Shown here in pieces: positions 1 through 9,254 of a DNA stretch of 64,000 nucleotides. A model generated the notes under the pieces. That model did not search any database. It was not told the origin of the DNA and worked only from the letters and a program-made list of their open reading frames with translations. Numbering within the stretch: position 1 is the first letter of the stretch; each line of letters opens with the position of its first letter. The DNA comes from Altererythrobacter sp. (lineage in GTDB: Bacteria > Pseudomonadota > Alphaproteobacteria > Sphingomonadales > Sphingomonadaceae): assembly GCA_017308255.1 (NCBI GenBank), contig JAFKFN010000012.1, positions 39,534 to 103,533 on the forward strand. Direction: 5' to 3'. Both the position numbers and the translations under genes were made by a program.

Positions 1-619
1 GCTCCAGATCGGCCAGCCCGGCGGCAAGCTCGGGCTTTTCGGCGATGCGCGCGGTGATCCAGTGCAGCGCGTCGATCACGGTATTGCCGGTGACATGGAT
101 CGCGCCGGGATCGACGCATTCGTTTCGTAGTGCCCGGGCCGCCGTATCGGTCGGCGCGCAGTGGAGGGCCGCGAGCGTGCCGATGATCTTGCGGTTGACC
201 TCCTCGGGCCAGGGGTGGTGGATGTTGCCGCTTCTGAGGCCGGCCTCGACATGGCAGACGGGTATCTTGCGGTAATAGGCCGCAATCGCGCCGGCCATCG
301 CCGTGGCGGTATCGCCCTGCACGACGATCCAGTCAGGCTTTTCGGCGTCCATCACCTGTCCCAGCCCCATCAGCAGCGCGGCGGTGAGCGCATCGAGCGA
401 CTGGCCCGGCTTCATCAGGTCCAGATCATGGTCCGGCGCCAGGCCCGCGATCGCCAGCACCTGATCCAGCAGGTCGCGATGCTGGCCGCTGACACAGACG
501 CGGCTGACGAACCGGGGGTCCGCCTCCAGCGCATGGACCAGCGGAAACAGCTTTATGGCTTCGGGCCGGGTGCCAAACAGGGTGAGGATACGGCACGGGC
601 GCTGCATGGCCGCGTCCAT
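1..619 (-). CDS. wecB: UDP-N-acetylglucosamine 2-epimerase (non-hydrolysing), 3' end cut by window
   Basis: About 206 residues of the N-terminal half are visible. The protein opens with the hallmark GTRPEAIKLFPLV and continues with VQGDTATA and CHVEAGLRSG, which are typical of the family that interconverts UDP-GlcNAc and UDP-ManNAc for surface polysaccharides. I start it at the ATG of MDAAMQRPCRILTLFGTRPE; a second ATG four codons on is possible. The C-terminal domain lies outside the window. It is distinct from the hydrolysing NeuC-type enzyme at 12.7-13.8 kb. The family call is firm. Its link to the polysaccharide island is inferred from function only, because tRNA-Asp and the bkd operon lie between them. 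Confidence 0.9.
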   Translation of the reverse strand, partial: MDAAMQRPCRILTLFGTRPEAIKLFPLVHALEADPRFVSRVCVSGQHRDLLDQVLAIAGLAPDHDLDLMKPGQSLDALTAALLMGLGQVMDAEKPDWIVVQGDTATAMAGAIAAYYRKIPVCHVEAGLRSGNIHHPWPEEVNRKIIGTLAALHCAPTDTAARALRNECVDPGAIHVTGNTVIDALHWITARIAEKPELAAGLADLE

Positions 620-680
620 AACGCGCCAATGTTAAATTGCTCTCAAGCAAATGGTGGAGATGGCCGGAAAATATCCCAAG

Positions 681-757
<77 letters not shown>

Positions 758-929
758 GCATCTGGGTGTCGCACCGCTTGGGAGCCGCGCCCCTAAGCCA
801 GCGCCCATGCAGTGTCAACCGCCCTCCCCAACCCCGCCGAATATGCCGTGCATCACGGCGGAATCCCCGCCTATCCCGCCCGATTTCGCGGAAGAATTCA
901 CGCACCCGCGGGCAACCCCGGCGCGTCGA

Positions 930-2252
930 TCAATCGGTCAGCAGCAGGACCGGCGTTTCGATCAGGCGCTTCACTTCCTGCACGAAGGCGGCCGCGTCAT
1001 AGCCATCGACCACCCGGTGATCGCAGCTGATCGAGAGGTTCATCAGCTTGCGCTTCCCGATCCGCTCGCCGCCCATGCCATCGGGCACGAACATCGGCCG
1101 CTCGACGATGCGATTGGGCGCGAGGATCGCCACCTCTGGGCGGTTGATCACCGGGGTCGAGGCGATTCCGCCGAGCGGCCCGAGCGAGGTAATGGTGAAG
1201 GTCGAGCCAGACAGTTCTTCCGCCCTGGCGCTGGCGGTGCGGGCGGCTTCCGAGAGACGCAGGATCTCGGCCGCGAGCTGCCACAGGTTCTTCGCCTGGG
1301 CATCGCGAATAACCGGAACCATCAGACCCGCCTCGGTCATCGTCGCCACGCCCATGTGCACCGCGCCGTGGCGGGTGACGACATTCGCCTCGTCATCATA
1401 GCGCGCGTTGAGCATGGGAAACCCGGGCAGCGAGCGGCACACGGCGGCGATCAGCAGCGGCAGCAGGGTGAGCTTGGGCCCGTCCGGTCGGCTGGCGTTG
1501 AGGTCCGCCCGCAGCTTCTCCAGATCGGTGGCATCGCATTCCTCCACATAGGAGAAGTGCGGAATGTTGCGCTTGGAAGCCGCCATGTTCTCCGCAATGC
1601 GGCGGCGCAGGCCGACGATCTTGATCGTCTCGTCACGCCCATCGGGGCCTGCCGGCGCATAGCCTTTCTCCCCACTGTAGGAGACGAAGGCATCGAGATC
1701 GGCATGGCGGATGCGGCCGCCTTCCGCCGGGCGGACCCGGGCGAGATCGATGCCGAGTTCCTTCGCCCGCTGGCGCACCGCCGGGCTGGCGAGGACCTTG
1801 GCAGATAGGATAGGCGTTGCGGGGCGGTCTTCGACAGGCTCAGAACAAACGGGTTCGGGAGGTGGCGACGAGGAAGGCGCAATACTTGGCGTTTCCGCTC
1901 CAGGATCGGCTCGTCCTGTGTCTGACCAAGGACGTGCGCTCACCTTGGGCACGACTTCGGTCTGCTCCTCCACCATGGGCGCGGTGGGTGCGGGTTCCTC
2001 CCCCACGTCACCCTCGGTTTCCAGCACCACAAGCGGCGTGCCGATGGCGACCACACCGCCGACTTCGCCCGCCAGTTCGAGAACCTTGCCGGCGACGGGG
2101 CTTTCCATCTCCACCGTGGCCTTGTCGGTCATCAGATCCGCCAGCCGGCCGTCCTCTTCGATACGGTCACCCACGTTGACGTGCCAGGCGACGATCTCCG
2201 CCTCGGCAATGCCTTCGCCGATATCGGGCAATCGGAACACGAAGCGCCCCAC
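930..2252 (-). CDS. bkdB: Branched-chain 2-oxoacid dehydrogenase E2, dihydrolipoamide acyltransferase
   Basis: E2 core of the branched-chain 2-oxoacid dehydrogenase complex, which transfers the acyl group from E1 to CoA. The order of domains is an N-terminal lipoyl domain (FRLPDIGEG at the start, lipoylated lysine in MTDKATVEME near residue 40), a Pro/Ser-rich linker, an E1/E3-binding domain near residues 140-175 (ASPAVRQRAKELGIDL), and the catalytic CoA-acyltransferase domain ending with the active-site motif DHRVVDG. I chose the GTG two bases after the E1beta stop, because residues further upstream in this frame belong to the E1beta coding region. The protein is 440 aa, a normal length. It is the last gene of the operon. 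No lipoamide dehydrogenase (E3) follows, so E3 must come from elsewhere. Confidence 0.93.
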   Translation of the reverse strand: MGRFVFRLPDIGEGIAEAEIVAWHVNVGDRIEEDGRLADLMTDKATVEMESPVAGKVLELAGEVGGVVAIGTPLVVLETEGDVGEEPAPTAPMVEEQTEVVPKVSARPWSDTGRADPGAETPSIAPSSSPPPEPVCSEPVEDRPATPILSAKVLASPAVRQRAKELGIDLARVRPAEGGRIRHADLDAFVSYSGEKGYAPAGPDGRDETIKIVGLRRRIAENMAASKRNIPHFSYVEECDATDLEKLRADLNASRPDGPKLTLLPLLIAAVCRSLPGFPMLNARYDDEANVVTRHGAVHMGVATMTEAGLMVPVIRDAQAKNLWQLAAEILRLSEAARTASARAEELSGSTFTITSLGPLGGIASTPVINRPEVAILAPNRIVERPMFVPDGMGGERIGKRKLMNLSISCDHRVVDGYDAAAFVQEVKRLIETPVLLLTD

Positions 2253-2254
2253 CC

Positions 2255-3322
2255 TTACGCCTCCAGCAGCTTGTCGATCCCCTCGCCCACGCGAATGGGC
2301 CCGGGGAAGTAAGCCCATTCGAGGCTGTGCGGATAGGGAGTGTCGAAACCGGTGACGCGTTCGATCGGGGCTTCGAGGTGGTAGAAGCAGCGTTCCTGCA
2401 CCAGCGCCGCCAGTTCGGCGCCAAAGCCGGATGTGCGCGTGGCCTCGTGCACGACCATGCATTTGCCCGTTTTCCGCACAGAGTTTTCCACAGCGTCGAT
2501 ATCGAGCGGGACGAGCGTCCTCAGGTCGATGATCTCGGCATCGACGCCCTTCTCGCGGCAGACAGCTTCCGCGACGTGGACCATCGTGCCGTAAGCCAGA
2601 ATCGTCAGCGCGCCGCCTTCGCGCACCACGCGGGCCTTGCCCAGCGGGATCGAATAGTAGCCTTCGGGAACCAGCGCATCGGGGTGGTCCTTCCACGGCC
2701 GCGTGGGGCGATCGTAGTACCCGTCGAACGGGCCGTTGTAGATGCGCTTGGGCTCGAAGAAGATCACCGGATCGTTGTCCTCGATCGCGGCGATCAGCAG
2801 GCCCTTGGCATCGTGCGGCGTGCTCGGCACCACCGTCTTGAGCCCGGCGACATGGGTGAACAGGGCTTCCGGGCTCTGGCTATGCGTCTGGCCGCCGAAG
2901 ATGCCGCCCCCGAACGGGGTGCGGACCGTCATCGGGGCAATGAACTCCGCCGCCGATCGATAACGCAACCGCGCGGCCTCGCTGATCAACTGGTCCAGAC
3001 CGGGATAGATATAATCGGCGAACTGGATTTCCGGCACGGGCCGCAAGCCATAGGCGCACATGCCCACCGCGGCGCCGATGATCCCGCATTCGCTGATCGG
3101 CGTATCGAACACCCGCGTCTTGCCGTGCTTCGCCTGGAGCCCGGCCGTGCAGCGGAACACGCCCCCGAAGTATCCGATATCCTGGCCCAGCAGGACGACA
3201 TCGGAATCGCGTTCCAGCATGGTGTCGAGCGCATCGCTGATCGCCTCGATCATCGTCATCGCGCGCGCGGGCGCTTCGGCCAGCGTCACGGGGGCGTCGT
3301 CAGGGCTCATACCCGTGCTCAT
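2255..3322 (-). CDS. bkdA2: Branched-chain 2-oxoacid dehydrogenase E1 beta subunit
   Basis: Thiamine-diphosphate-dependent E1 beta subunit (355 aa), which forms the alpha2beta2 decarboxylase with the product of the upstream gene. Typical features are TMIEAISDALDTML near the start, VLLGQDIGYFGGVFR, FADYIYPGLDQL, and a C-terminal transketolase domain with YGTMVHVA and EIIDLRTLVPLD. It starts at the ATG that overlaps the E1alpha stop (ATGA). A second ATG four codons downstream is an alternative. The gene lies between E1alpha and E2 with almost no spacing, so the three are co-translated. Confidence 0.94.
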   Translation of the reverse strand: MSTGMSPDDAPVTLAEAPARAMTMIEAISDALDTMLERDSDVVLLGQDIGYFGGVFRCTAGLQAKHGKTRVFDTPISECGIIGAAVGMCAYGLRPVPEIQFADYIYPGLDQLISEAARLRYRSAAEFIAPMTVRTPFGGGIFGGQTHSQSPEALFTHVAGLKTVVPSTPHDAKGLLIAAIEDNDPVIFFEPKRIYNGPFDGYYDRPTRPWKDHPDALVPEGYYSIPLGKARVVREGGALTILAYGTMVHVAEAVCREKGVDAEIIDLRTLVPLDIDAVENSVRKTGKCMVVHEATRTSGFGAELAALVQERCFYHLEAPIERVTGFDTPYPHSLEWAYFPGPIRVGEGIDKLLEA

Positions 3323-4599
3323 TCCGGCCACTTGATCTGCCGTTCGCGGATCGCCTGCCGGCCCTGCTCTTCGAGATTCCAAGGCAGTTCCTCGAACACG
3401 TCCTCGAACATCGTGTGGAACGGATGGTGCAGCCCGTGGCCGAGGATGCCGTTCTTCTCCGCCTCGCGCTGCGCCTCTTTCACCTCCTCGTCCAGGGCGC
3501 GATCCATCGCCTCGTGCTGCTCTTCGGACCATTCGCCGATGGCGATGAGGTGCGCCTTGAGCCGGGTGATCGGATCGCCCAGCGGCCATTCCTCGCGTTC
3601 CTGCGCGCTGCGATAGACGGCGGGATCGTCCGACGTCGAATGGCCTTCCCCGCGATACGTGAAGAACTCGATCAGCGTTGGCCCGTGGTTGGACCGGGCG
3701 CGATCGGCGGCCCAGCGTTCCGCGGCATAGACCGCCAAGGCATCGTTGCCGTCCACCCGCAGGCCGGCGATGCCATAGCCGATGGCGCGCGCGGCGAAAC
3801 TGGTCCGTTCCGCGCCGGCGAAGCCTGAAAAGCTGGAGATCGCCCACTGGTTGTTGACCACGTTGAAGATCGCGGGCGCGTTGTACACCGCCGCGAATAT
3901 CAGCGCCGAGTGGAAATCACCCTCCGCGCTGCTCCCCTCCCCCACCCAGGCGGCGGCGATCTTGCTGTCGCCCCGGATCGCGCTGGCCATGGCGAATCCC
4001 GAAGCCTGAGGCAGTTGGGTGGCGAGATTGCCGGAGATCGTGAAGAAGTTCACCGATTTCGCCGAATAGAGGATCGGCAACTGGCGGCCTTTCAGCTTGT
4101 CCGCCCGGTTCGAATAGATCTGGTTGACCATCTCCAGCACCGGATAGTCCCGCGCGATCAAGCAGCCCTGCTGTCGATAGGAGGGAAAGATCATATCTTC
4201 GAAATCGAGCGCCTGCGTGGCGCAGACGGAAGTGGCCTCCTCTCCGGTGCATTTGAGGTAGAAGCTGGTCTTGCCCTGCCGCTGCGCACGATACATCCGC
4301 GCATCGAACGCCCGCACCAGCGCCATCTGCCGCAGCAATTCGCGCAGCTTGTCCGGCGACAGGCGCGGATCCCAGGGGCCATGCGCCAGATCGTCATCGC
4401 CCAGCACACGGATCATATCGGTGCAGAGCGGCCAGGTTTCGGAAGCTGCGCTGGTATAGTCAGGGCGCGGCTGCGCGCCCGTTTCGGGGATTGTCAGGTA
4501 CGAGAAATCGACCGTGTCGCCAGGGCGGAATCGGGGCTCCGGCACGTGCAGCGACAAACGCGGGCGATTGGCATCGGCCTGTCCTTCCTGCTTGGGCAT
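3319..4599 (-). CDS. bkdA1: Branched-chain 2-oxoacid dehydrogenase E1 alpha subunit
   Basis: E1 alpha subunit (426 aa) that decarboxylates branched-chain 2-oxoacids from Val, Leu and Ile using thiamine diphosphate. The ThDP-binding segment is visible as WVGEGSSAEGDFHSAL followed about 20 residues later by NNQWAIS. The phosphorylation-loop-like YRGEGHSTSDDP is also present. The N-terminal extension of about 70 residues ahead of the decarboxylase core is usual for BkdA1 and argues against pyruvate dehydrogenase E1alpha. It is the first gene of a three-gene operon. The AT-rich stretch at about 4620-4650 probably holds its promoter, but I see no specific operator. Confidence 0.93.
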   Translation of the reverse strand: MPKQEGQADANRPRLSLHVPEPRFRPGDTVDFSYLTIPETGAQPRPDYTSAASETWPLCTDMIRVLGDDDLAHGPWDPRLSPDKLRELLRQMALVRAFDARMYRAQRQGKTSFYLKCTGEEATSVCATQALDFEDMIFPSYRQQGCLIARDYPVLEMVNQIYSNRADKLKGRQLPILYSAKSVNFFTISGNLATQLPQASGFAMASAIRGDSKIAAAWVGEGSSAEGDFHSALIFAAVYNAPAIFNVVNNQWAISSFSGFAGAERTSFAARAIGYGIAGLRVDGNDALAVYAAERWAADRARSNHGPTLIEFFTYRGEGHSTSDDPAVYRSAQEREEWPLGDPITRLKAHLIAIGEWSEEQHEAMDRALDEEVKEAQREAEKNGILGHGLHHPFHTMFEDVFEELPWNLEEQGRQAIRERQIKWPE

Positions 4600-4755
4600 G
4601 AGCCCTCCCGCCTTGGAATGAAATTTTATTTATACGACATTTTATTATGAAGCCCGCAGGGGGTCAATGTGTGACCGGGTTCCGCCAAGGCTTCGATTGA
4701 GCAACGGTCCATCCGCGCTATGGTGCCGCGCACCATCGGGAGAAAAGACGAAACT

Positions 4756-5763
4756 ATGCGATTCTTGATTACCGGCAGTGCCGGCTTCATCGGCTTCCAC
4801 CTTGCCCGGCGCCTGCTCGAAGATGGTCATGAGGTCACCGGCTTCGATGGCATGACCGACTATTACGACGTTCGCCTTAAAGAGGAACGCCTCGCCATCC
4901 TCGCCGCGTACCACGGCTATCGACAGGTCACCGGCATGCTCGAGGATCGCGGCGCGCTCGATGTGGCGGCCCAGGCCGATCCCGAGATCATCGTCCATCT
5001 CGCGGCGCAAGCGGGTGTGCGCTATTCGATCGAAGCGCCGCAGACTTATGTGGAAAGCAATCTCGTCGGCTCGTGGAACGTGCTCGAACTGGCGCGGGAG
5101 CTTAAGCCCCGGCATCTGCTTCTCGGATCGACGTCGAGCATCTACGGGGCGAACCGCGCGGTACCCTCCCGCGAAACCCACAAGGCCGACGAACCGCTCA
5201 ACCTCTATGCCGCGACCAAGAAAGGCATGGAGGCGATGGGCTGGTCTTACGCCCACCTCTTCGGCGTACCGACCACGACCTTGCGCTTCTTTACCGTATA
5301 TGGCCCCTGGGGCCGGCCCGACATGGCTCTGTTCAAATTCGTCTCGGCGATCCTCTCGGGCAAGCCGATCGATGTTTACGGCCAGGGCGAAATGGCTCGC
5401 GATTTCACCTATGTGGACGATCTCGTCGAAGCCCTCGTGCGGCTGATCCCTCTCGCGCCCGACGAAGCCAATCGGGTGACCGGAGATCGAATCACTGACA
5501 CGCTGTCCGACACCGCTCCGGCGCGCACCGTCAACATCGCCAATGGCGCGTCCGTGCAACTGGCCGACTTCATCTCGGTGATCGAGCAGGGGCTCGAGCG
5601 GAAGGCCTCGCTCAACCTTATGCCGATTCAGCCGGGCGAGATGCGGCGGACCTTCGGTGACGCCAGCCTGCTACGCGCACTGACGGGCTATACCCCGCAG
5701 ACCACGGTAAACGAGGGCGTGGCCGCCTTTATCGCGTGGTATCGCGACTTCTACCAGGTCTGA
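4756..5763 (+). CDS. NAD-dependent sugar-nucleotide epimerase, probably UDP-glucuronate 4-epimerase
   Basis: Extended short-chain dehydrogenase of 335 aa. It has the NAD-binding [16 protein letters not shown] at the N-terminus, the catalytic Tyr and Lys in YAATKKGME, and [18 protein letters not shown], all typical of enzymes converting UDP-glucuronate to UDP-galacturonate (CapI/LspL group). I start at the ATG preceded by GGGAGAAAAG rather than at an ATG 12 codons upstream that encodes unconserved residues. It converges with thyA, and the two were originally only about ten bases apart before an IS element inserted. It can provide UDP-GalA for the polysaccharide made by the downstream island (inference). 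Exact substrate is not proven. Confidence 0.85.
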   Translation: MRFLITGSAGFIGFHLARRLLEDGHEVTGFDGMTDYYDVRLKEERLAILAAYHGYRQVTGMLEDRGALDVAAQADPEIIVHLAAQAGVRYSIEAPQTYVESNLVGSWNVLELARELKPRHLLLGSTSSIYGANRAVPSRETHKADEPLNLYAATKKGMEAMGWSYAHLFGVPTTTLRFFTVYGPWGRPDMALFKFVSAILSGKPIDVYGQGEMARDFTYVDDLVEALVRLIPLAPDEANRVTGDRITDTLSDTAPARTVNIANGASVQLADFISVIEQGLERKASLNLMPIQPGEMRRTFGDASLLRALTGYTPQTTVNEGVAAFIAWYRDFYQV

Positions 5764-5772
5764 CGGACGCTA

Positions 5773-6621
5773 GGCTCCGGACTCAATCAGCACCAGAATG
5801 TGATGGCGGGGGCGAGGAGGACGCCAGCCATGTAGTTGGCGGCGAGCTTGTCGTAGCGGGTAGCAACGCGCCGCCAGTCCTTGAGGCGGCACCAGAGGCG
5901 TTCGACGAGGTTGCGGGTGCGATAGACGTTGCGGTCGTAGGGGATCGCCGTCTTGCGGCTGCGGGTGGAGGGGATGACGACCTTGGCGCCTTGGGTCTGG
6001 ACGGCGGCGCGGATGGCGTTGCTGTCGTAACCGCGGTCGGCGATAAGCGCGTCGAAGCGACCTCGCGCTGCCTCGATCAGCGCCGGGGCCATCGTCATGT
6101 CGGATGTATTTCCAGGTGAGATCAGCAGGATGCGTGGTCGTCCGGCAGTGTCGGTCAGCCCGTGGATCTTGCTGGTGCGCCCGCCGCGGGATGTGCCGAT
6201 GCCTTGGACGAAGGCCCCCCTTTTGCGCCCGCTGCTGAACGGTGGACCTTGATGCTGGTCGAGTCGATCGCGACCGATCCCCAGGCGCCACTATGCCCGG
6301 TCAGCGCCTCAAACACCGCGAACCACACACCCTGCCGGCTCCAGCGATGAAAGCGGTTATAGATCGTCGTGTACGGCCCGTACTCAGGCGGGCAGTCGCG
6401 CCAGCGCGCTCCGCTCTTGAGCATATGCACGATCCCCGAAATCACTCGGCGATCATCAACACGGTGCGCTCCGCTGCGTCCCTGCGGCAGAAGCGGCTCG
6501 ATCTTCGACCACTCCGCATCGCTCAACCACGTCAACTGCCGTGCCATCTAAAGCCTCCGCTCTAAGCAAATGCTTTGAATCAGCACTCACCCTCTCGCGC
6601 AAGCTGATTGAGTACGGAGCC
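5773..6621. mobile_element. IS5-family insertion sequence (IS427-like group)
   Basis: An 849-bp element bounded by near-perfect inverted repeats: GGCTCCGGACTCAATCAGC at the left end and GGCTCCGTACTCAATCAGC as the complement of the right end, one mismatch in 19. A TA dinucleotide lies immediately outside both ends (5771-5772 and 6622-6623), the target duplication expected of this group. It carries one DDE transposase split between two frames. It is complete and may be active. It inserted in the TA of the thyA stop codon. Confidence 0.92.
5787..6547 (-). CDS. IS5-family DDE transposase, expressed by a -1 frameshift
   Basis: The N-terminal reading frame (6547 down to 6155) gives MARQLTWLSDAEWSKIEPLL and the first catalytic Asp in VAIDSTSIKVHR. 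The second frame (from about 6220 down to 5787) gives TSRGGRTSKIHGLTD, the second Asp in LIADRGYDS, and the catalytic Glu in NLVERLWCRLKDWRR. The frames join at the classic slippery heptamer A AAA GGG (complement of 6218-6224), where a -1 slip makes one continuous protein of about 253 aa. The first frame alone would end about 20 residues past the slip site. This arrangement is normal for the group rather than a sign of decay. Confidence 0.9.
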
Positions 6622-7586
6622 TAAACCGCCACGGGCGCGCGGATGGCGGCTTGCGGGGCATAGTCCCGCACCGCAAAATCCTCGAAGCGATAGCCGAAGA
6701 TCGAATCTGGCTGGCGGATCAGGTCCAGCCTGGGTTCGCCTGCCGGCTCGCGCGAAAGCTGTTCGGCGACAAGCTCTGCGTGATTGAGATAGAGGTGCGT
6801 GTCGCCGCCAGTCCAGATCAGCTCGCCCGGCTCGTATCCAGCCTGCGCGGCCACCATGCGTGTCAGCAAGGCGGCGCCGAACAAGTTGAACGGCAGGCCC
6901 AACGCCACGTCGCAACTGCGCTGGTAGAGCTGGCAACTCAGCCGATCGCCCGCGACGTGAAACTGATAGGTCTTGTGGCACGGCGGCAGCGCCATGTCGT
7001 CCAGCTCCGCCACGTTCCAGCCTTCGATGATGTGGCGGCGGCTGCCGGGGTTGCGGCGCAAGCTCTCCACGACTTGCGCCACTTGATTGATGCCGGGCCC
7101 GGCTCGGAACACCCCCTCGCCCAGGGGCTTGTACGTCGGCCAGTTCACCCATTGCTTGCCATACACCGGCCCGAGATCGCCCCAGCGCTCCGCAAAGGCG
7201 GCATTCTCGACCACACGTGCCTCGAATTCCGCCTGCGAAATGGGCTCACCACTCGCCTTGCGATATTTGGCCAGTGGCCAGTCGCTCCAGATCGTGACGC
7301 CCTGTTGCAGCAGCGGGCGGATGTTGGTCTCGCCGGTGAGAAACCATAGCATCTCGCGCGCGGCAGCCTTCCAGAACACACGCTTGGTAGTGAGCAGCGG
7401 AACGCGGCCATTTGACAGATCGAACCGAAGCTGCGGCCCGAATGTGGAGCGCGTGCCCACGCCGGTGCGGTCGATCCGCTCGTCCCCCTCGTCCCAGATT
7501 CGGCGCATCAGATCGAGATACTGCCATTCCCAGTGAGGCTGGCGAGCAAGTTCGGTCTGGCGAAAAACAGCGGCGCGATCATCCAT
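6621..7586 (-). CDS. thyA: Thymidylate synthase
   Basis: Makes dTMP from dUMP using methylenetetrahydrofolate. The 321-aa protein carries the dUMP-binding RTGVGTRSTFG near the N-terminus, the catalytic cysteine in LPPCHKTYQFH, and QRSCDVALGLPFN and GDTHLYLNH further on. It is longer than the roughly 264-aa enterobacterial enzyme because of an internal insertion around residues 110-140. The stop codon TAG is formed from a TA target dinucleotide plus the last base of the IS element, so the reading frame survived the insertion unchanged. No dihydrofolate reductase gene follows. Confidence 0.97.
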   Translation of the reverse strand: MDDRAAVFRQTELARQPHWEWQYLDLMRRIWDEGDERIDRTGVGTRSTFGPQLRFDLSNGRVPLLTTKRVFWKAAAREMLWFLTGETNIRPLLQQGVTIWSDWPLAKYRKASGEPISQAEFEARVVENAAFAERWGDLGPVYGKQWVNWPTYKPLGEGVFRAGPGINQVAQVVESLRRNPGSRRHIIEGWNVAELDDMALPPCHKTYQFHVAGDRLSCQLYQRSCDVALGLPFNLFGAALLTRMVAAQAGYEPGELIWTGGDTHLYLNHAELVAEQLSREPAGEPRLDLIRQPDSIFGYRFEDFAVRDYAPQAAIRAPVAV

Positions 7587-7777
7587 CCGGGCACCTTACA
7601 CATCCGCCCGATTCGGTGCGAACGCCTGCCCCGATTGCCCCGCACGCACTGTCGATAAATGCCGCGGCCCCCGAGCCGCATTTGTCCCGAAGCTGGCCAG
7701 TGACCGCCATGAGGCGTGGCGCGCGCCGAAAGCACCCTCTATATCGTCGCCCGAACCACACCTGAGGGGGAAAATCC

Positions 7778-8737
7778 TTGGCCAAAAGAGACTTCGGGCG
7801 CCGCAGAGTGCTCGTGACGGGTGGAGCGGGCTTCCTGGGCTCGCATCTCATCGACCGCCTGCTTGATCGCGGGGACGAAGTGCTGTGCGTCGATAACCTG
7901 TTCACCGGCGACAAGCGCAACATCGACCACCTCGCCGGCAACCCCCGGTTCGAATTCATGCGGCACGATGTGTGCCTGCCGCTGTTCGTGGAAGTGGACG
8001 AGATATTCAATCTCGCCTGCCCTGCCTCCCCGGTCCACTATCAGCACGACCCCGTGCAGACGACCAAGACGTCCGTGCACGGCGCGATCAACATGCTGGG
8101 CCTGGCCAAGCGGCTGAAGGCGCCGATTTTCCAGGCTTCGACCAGCGAGGTCTATGGGGATCCTTCCGTGCATCCGCAGACGGAAGCCTATTGGGGGAAT
8201 GTCAATCCGATCGGCATCCGCAGCTGCTATGACGAGGGCAAGCGCTGCGCCGAAACGCTGTTCTTCGATTACCACCGCCAGCACGGGCTGGATGTGAAGG
8301 TCGCTCGCATCTTCAATACCTATGGCCCGCGGATGCATGCCGGCGACGGGCGGGTGGTGTCCAATTTCATCGTCCAGGCGCTGCTCGGCGAGGATATCAC
8401 CATCTATGGCGACGGCTCCCAGACTCGTTCGTTCTGCTACGTGGACGATCTCGTGGCGGGCTTTCTCTCATTCATGGAAGCCGGCTCCGACGTTCACGGC
8501 CCGATCAACCTGGGCAATCCCAACGAATTCACCATCCGCGAACTGGCCGAAAAGACGCTCTCCAAGATCAGTGGCAAGTCGAAGCTTGTATATCAACCCC
8601 TGCCACAGGACGATCCGACGCAGCGACGACCAGACATCTCTGTCGCACGCAGCACGCTCGGCTGGGAGCCGAAGGTGGAACTCGACGAAGGTCTCGACCG
8701 CACCATCGCCTACTTCCGCTCCGCGCTCGAAAGCTGA
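7778..8737 (+). CDS. UDP-glucuronate decarboxylase (UDP-xylose synthase)
   Basis: Extended SDR enzyme of 319 aa that converts UDP-glucuronate to UDP-xylose. It shows [17 protein letters not shown], the family-specific [23 protein letters not shown] and [15 protein letters not shown], and the catalytic [32 protein letters not shown] is diagnostic of this family. The start is a TTG preceded by GAGGGGG eight bases upstream; no ATG lies close by in frame. The gene is divergent from thyA. It probably feeds UDP-xylose to the neighbouring polysaccharide locus (inference). Confidence 0.93.
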   Translation: MAKRDFGRRRVLVTGGAGFLGSHLIDRLLDRGDEVLCVDNLFTGDKRNIDHLAGNPRFEFMRHDVCLPLFVEVDEIFNLACPASPVHYQHDPVQTTKTSVHGAINMLGLAKRLKAPIFQASTSEVYGDPSVHPQTEAYWGNVNPIGIRSCYDEGKRCAETLFFDYHRQHGLDVKVARIFNTYGPRMHAGDGRVVSNFIVQALLGEDITIYGDGSQTRSFCYVDDLVAGFLSFMEAGSDVHGPINLGNPNEFTIRELAEKTLSKISGKSKLVYQPLPQDDPTQRRPDISVARSTLGWEPKVELDEGLDRTIAYFRSALES

Positions 8738-8876
8738 TCGGACGGCGGCAGCGGGACCCTTGAGATCGGGTAGCGGCGACCGGCCGGCGAGTCTTGAAAA
8801 GCCCACTTGCCTCTCTGCCGCCCCCCCCCTATAGGGCCGCCTCTGCCTCGCTCCGGCATGTCCCGGTGGCGCCGGT

Positions 8877-8953
8877 CGGGGAGTAGCTCAGCCTGGTAGA
8901 GCACTGTCTTCGGGAGGCAGGGGCCGGAGGTTCGAATCCTCTCTCCCCGACCA
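8877..8953 (+). tRNA. tRNA-Pro (CGG)
   Basis: A 77-nt cloverleaf: acceptor CGGGGAG with CTCCCCG, D arm TAGCTCAGCCTGGTAGAGC, anticodon stem CTGTC/GGCAG around the loop TTCGGGA (anticodon CGG), T arm GGAGGTTCGAATCCTCT, discriminator A and encoded CCA. It marks the left border of the AT-richer polysaccharide island. I found no repeat of its 3' end at the other border. Confidence 0.96.
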
Positions 8954-9254
8954 ATTTAGTTCAGACACGGGCCTTTTTGCCGTTCTCGTTCCCTATAGTT
9001 TCGGTTAAACCCTGACACAGTGCCTTGCTGGTGATGCCGCATAACCCCATGCCACTCGCATCCGATCGTCGCCGTGAAGCGACAATCAGCGTCAAGCCCG
9101 TTTTTAGACGCGTAGAATAAACCGAGTTCGTCAAGCATCACTTCGAAGCCTCGGTCGGAGAGCTTTGGCTCAACTTCCTCGACACAAGGAAGATAGAACA
9201 AGAATTGGCTGAAATTTAGCTATCCCTGAGGCGACGATTTGGCCACCTCAACGA
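8954..9254. other. Intergenic stretch at the island border with one doubtful small frame
   Basis: About 300 bases between tRNA-Pro and the end of the polysaccharide operon. A minus-strand frame (8956-9201, 81 aa, TTG start, no clear ribosome-binding site) exists, but I recognise no family in it and its codon use is unlike its neighbours. It could be a remnant of something once integrated next to the tRNA gene. I would not call it a gene. A short TGAGG/CCTCA inverted repeat near 9228-9250 might be part of a weak terminator for the operon. Confidence 0.35.

Noticed and set aside
8877-9254. attL/attR-type repeat of the tRNA-Pro 3' end
   Set aside because: No copy of the tRNA end was found near the other island border or elsewhere in the island by eye.
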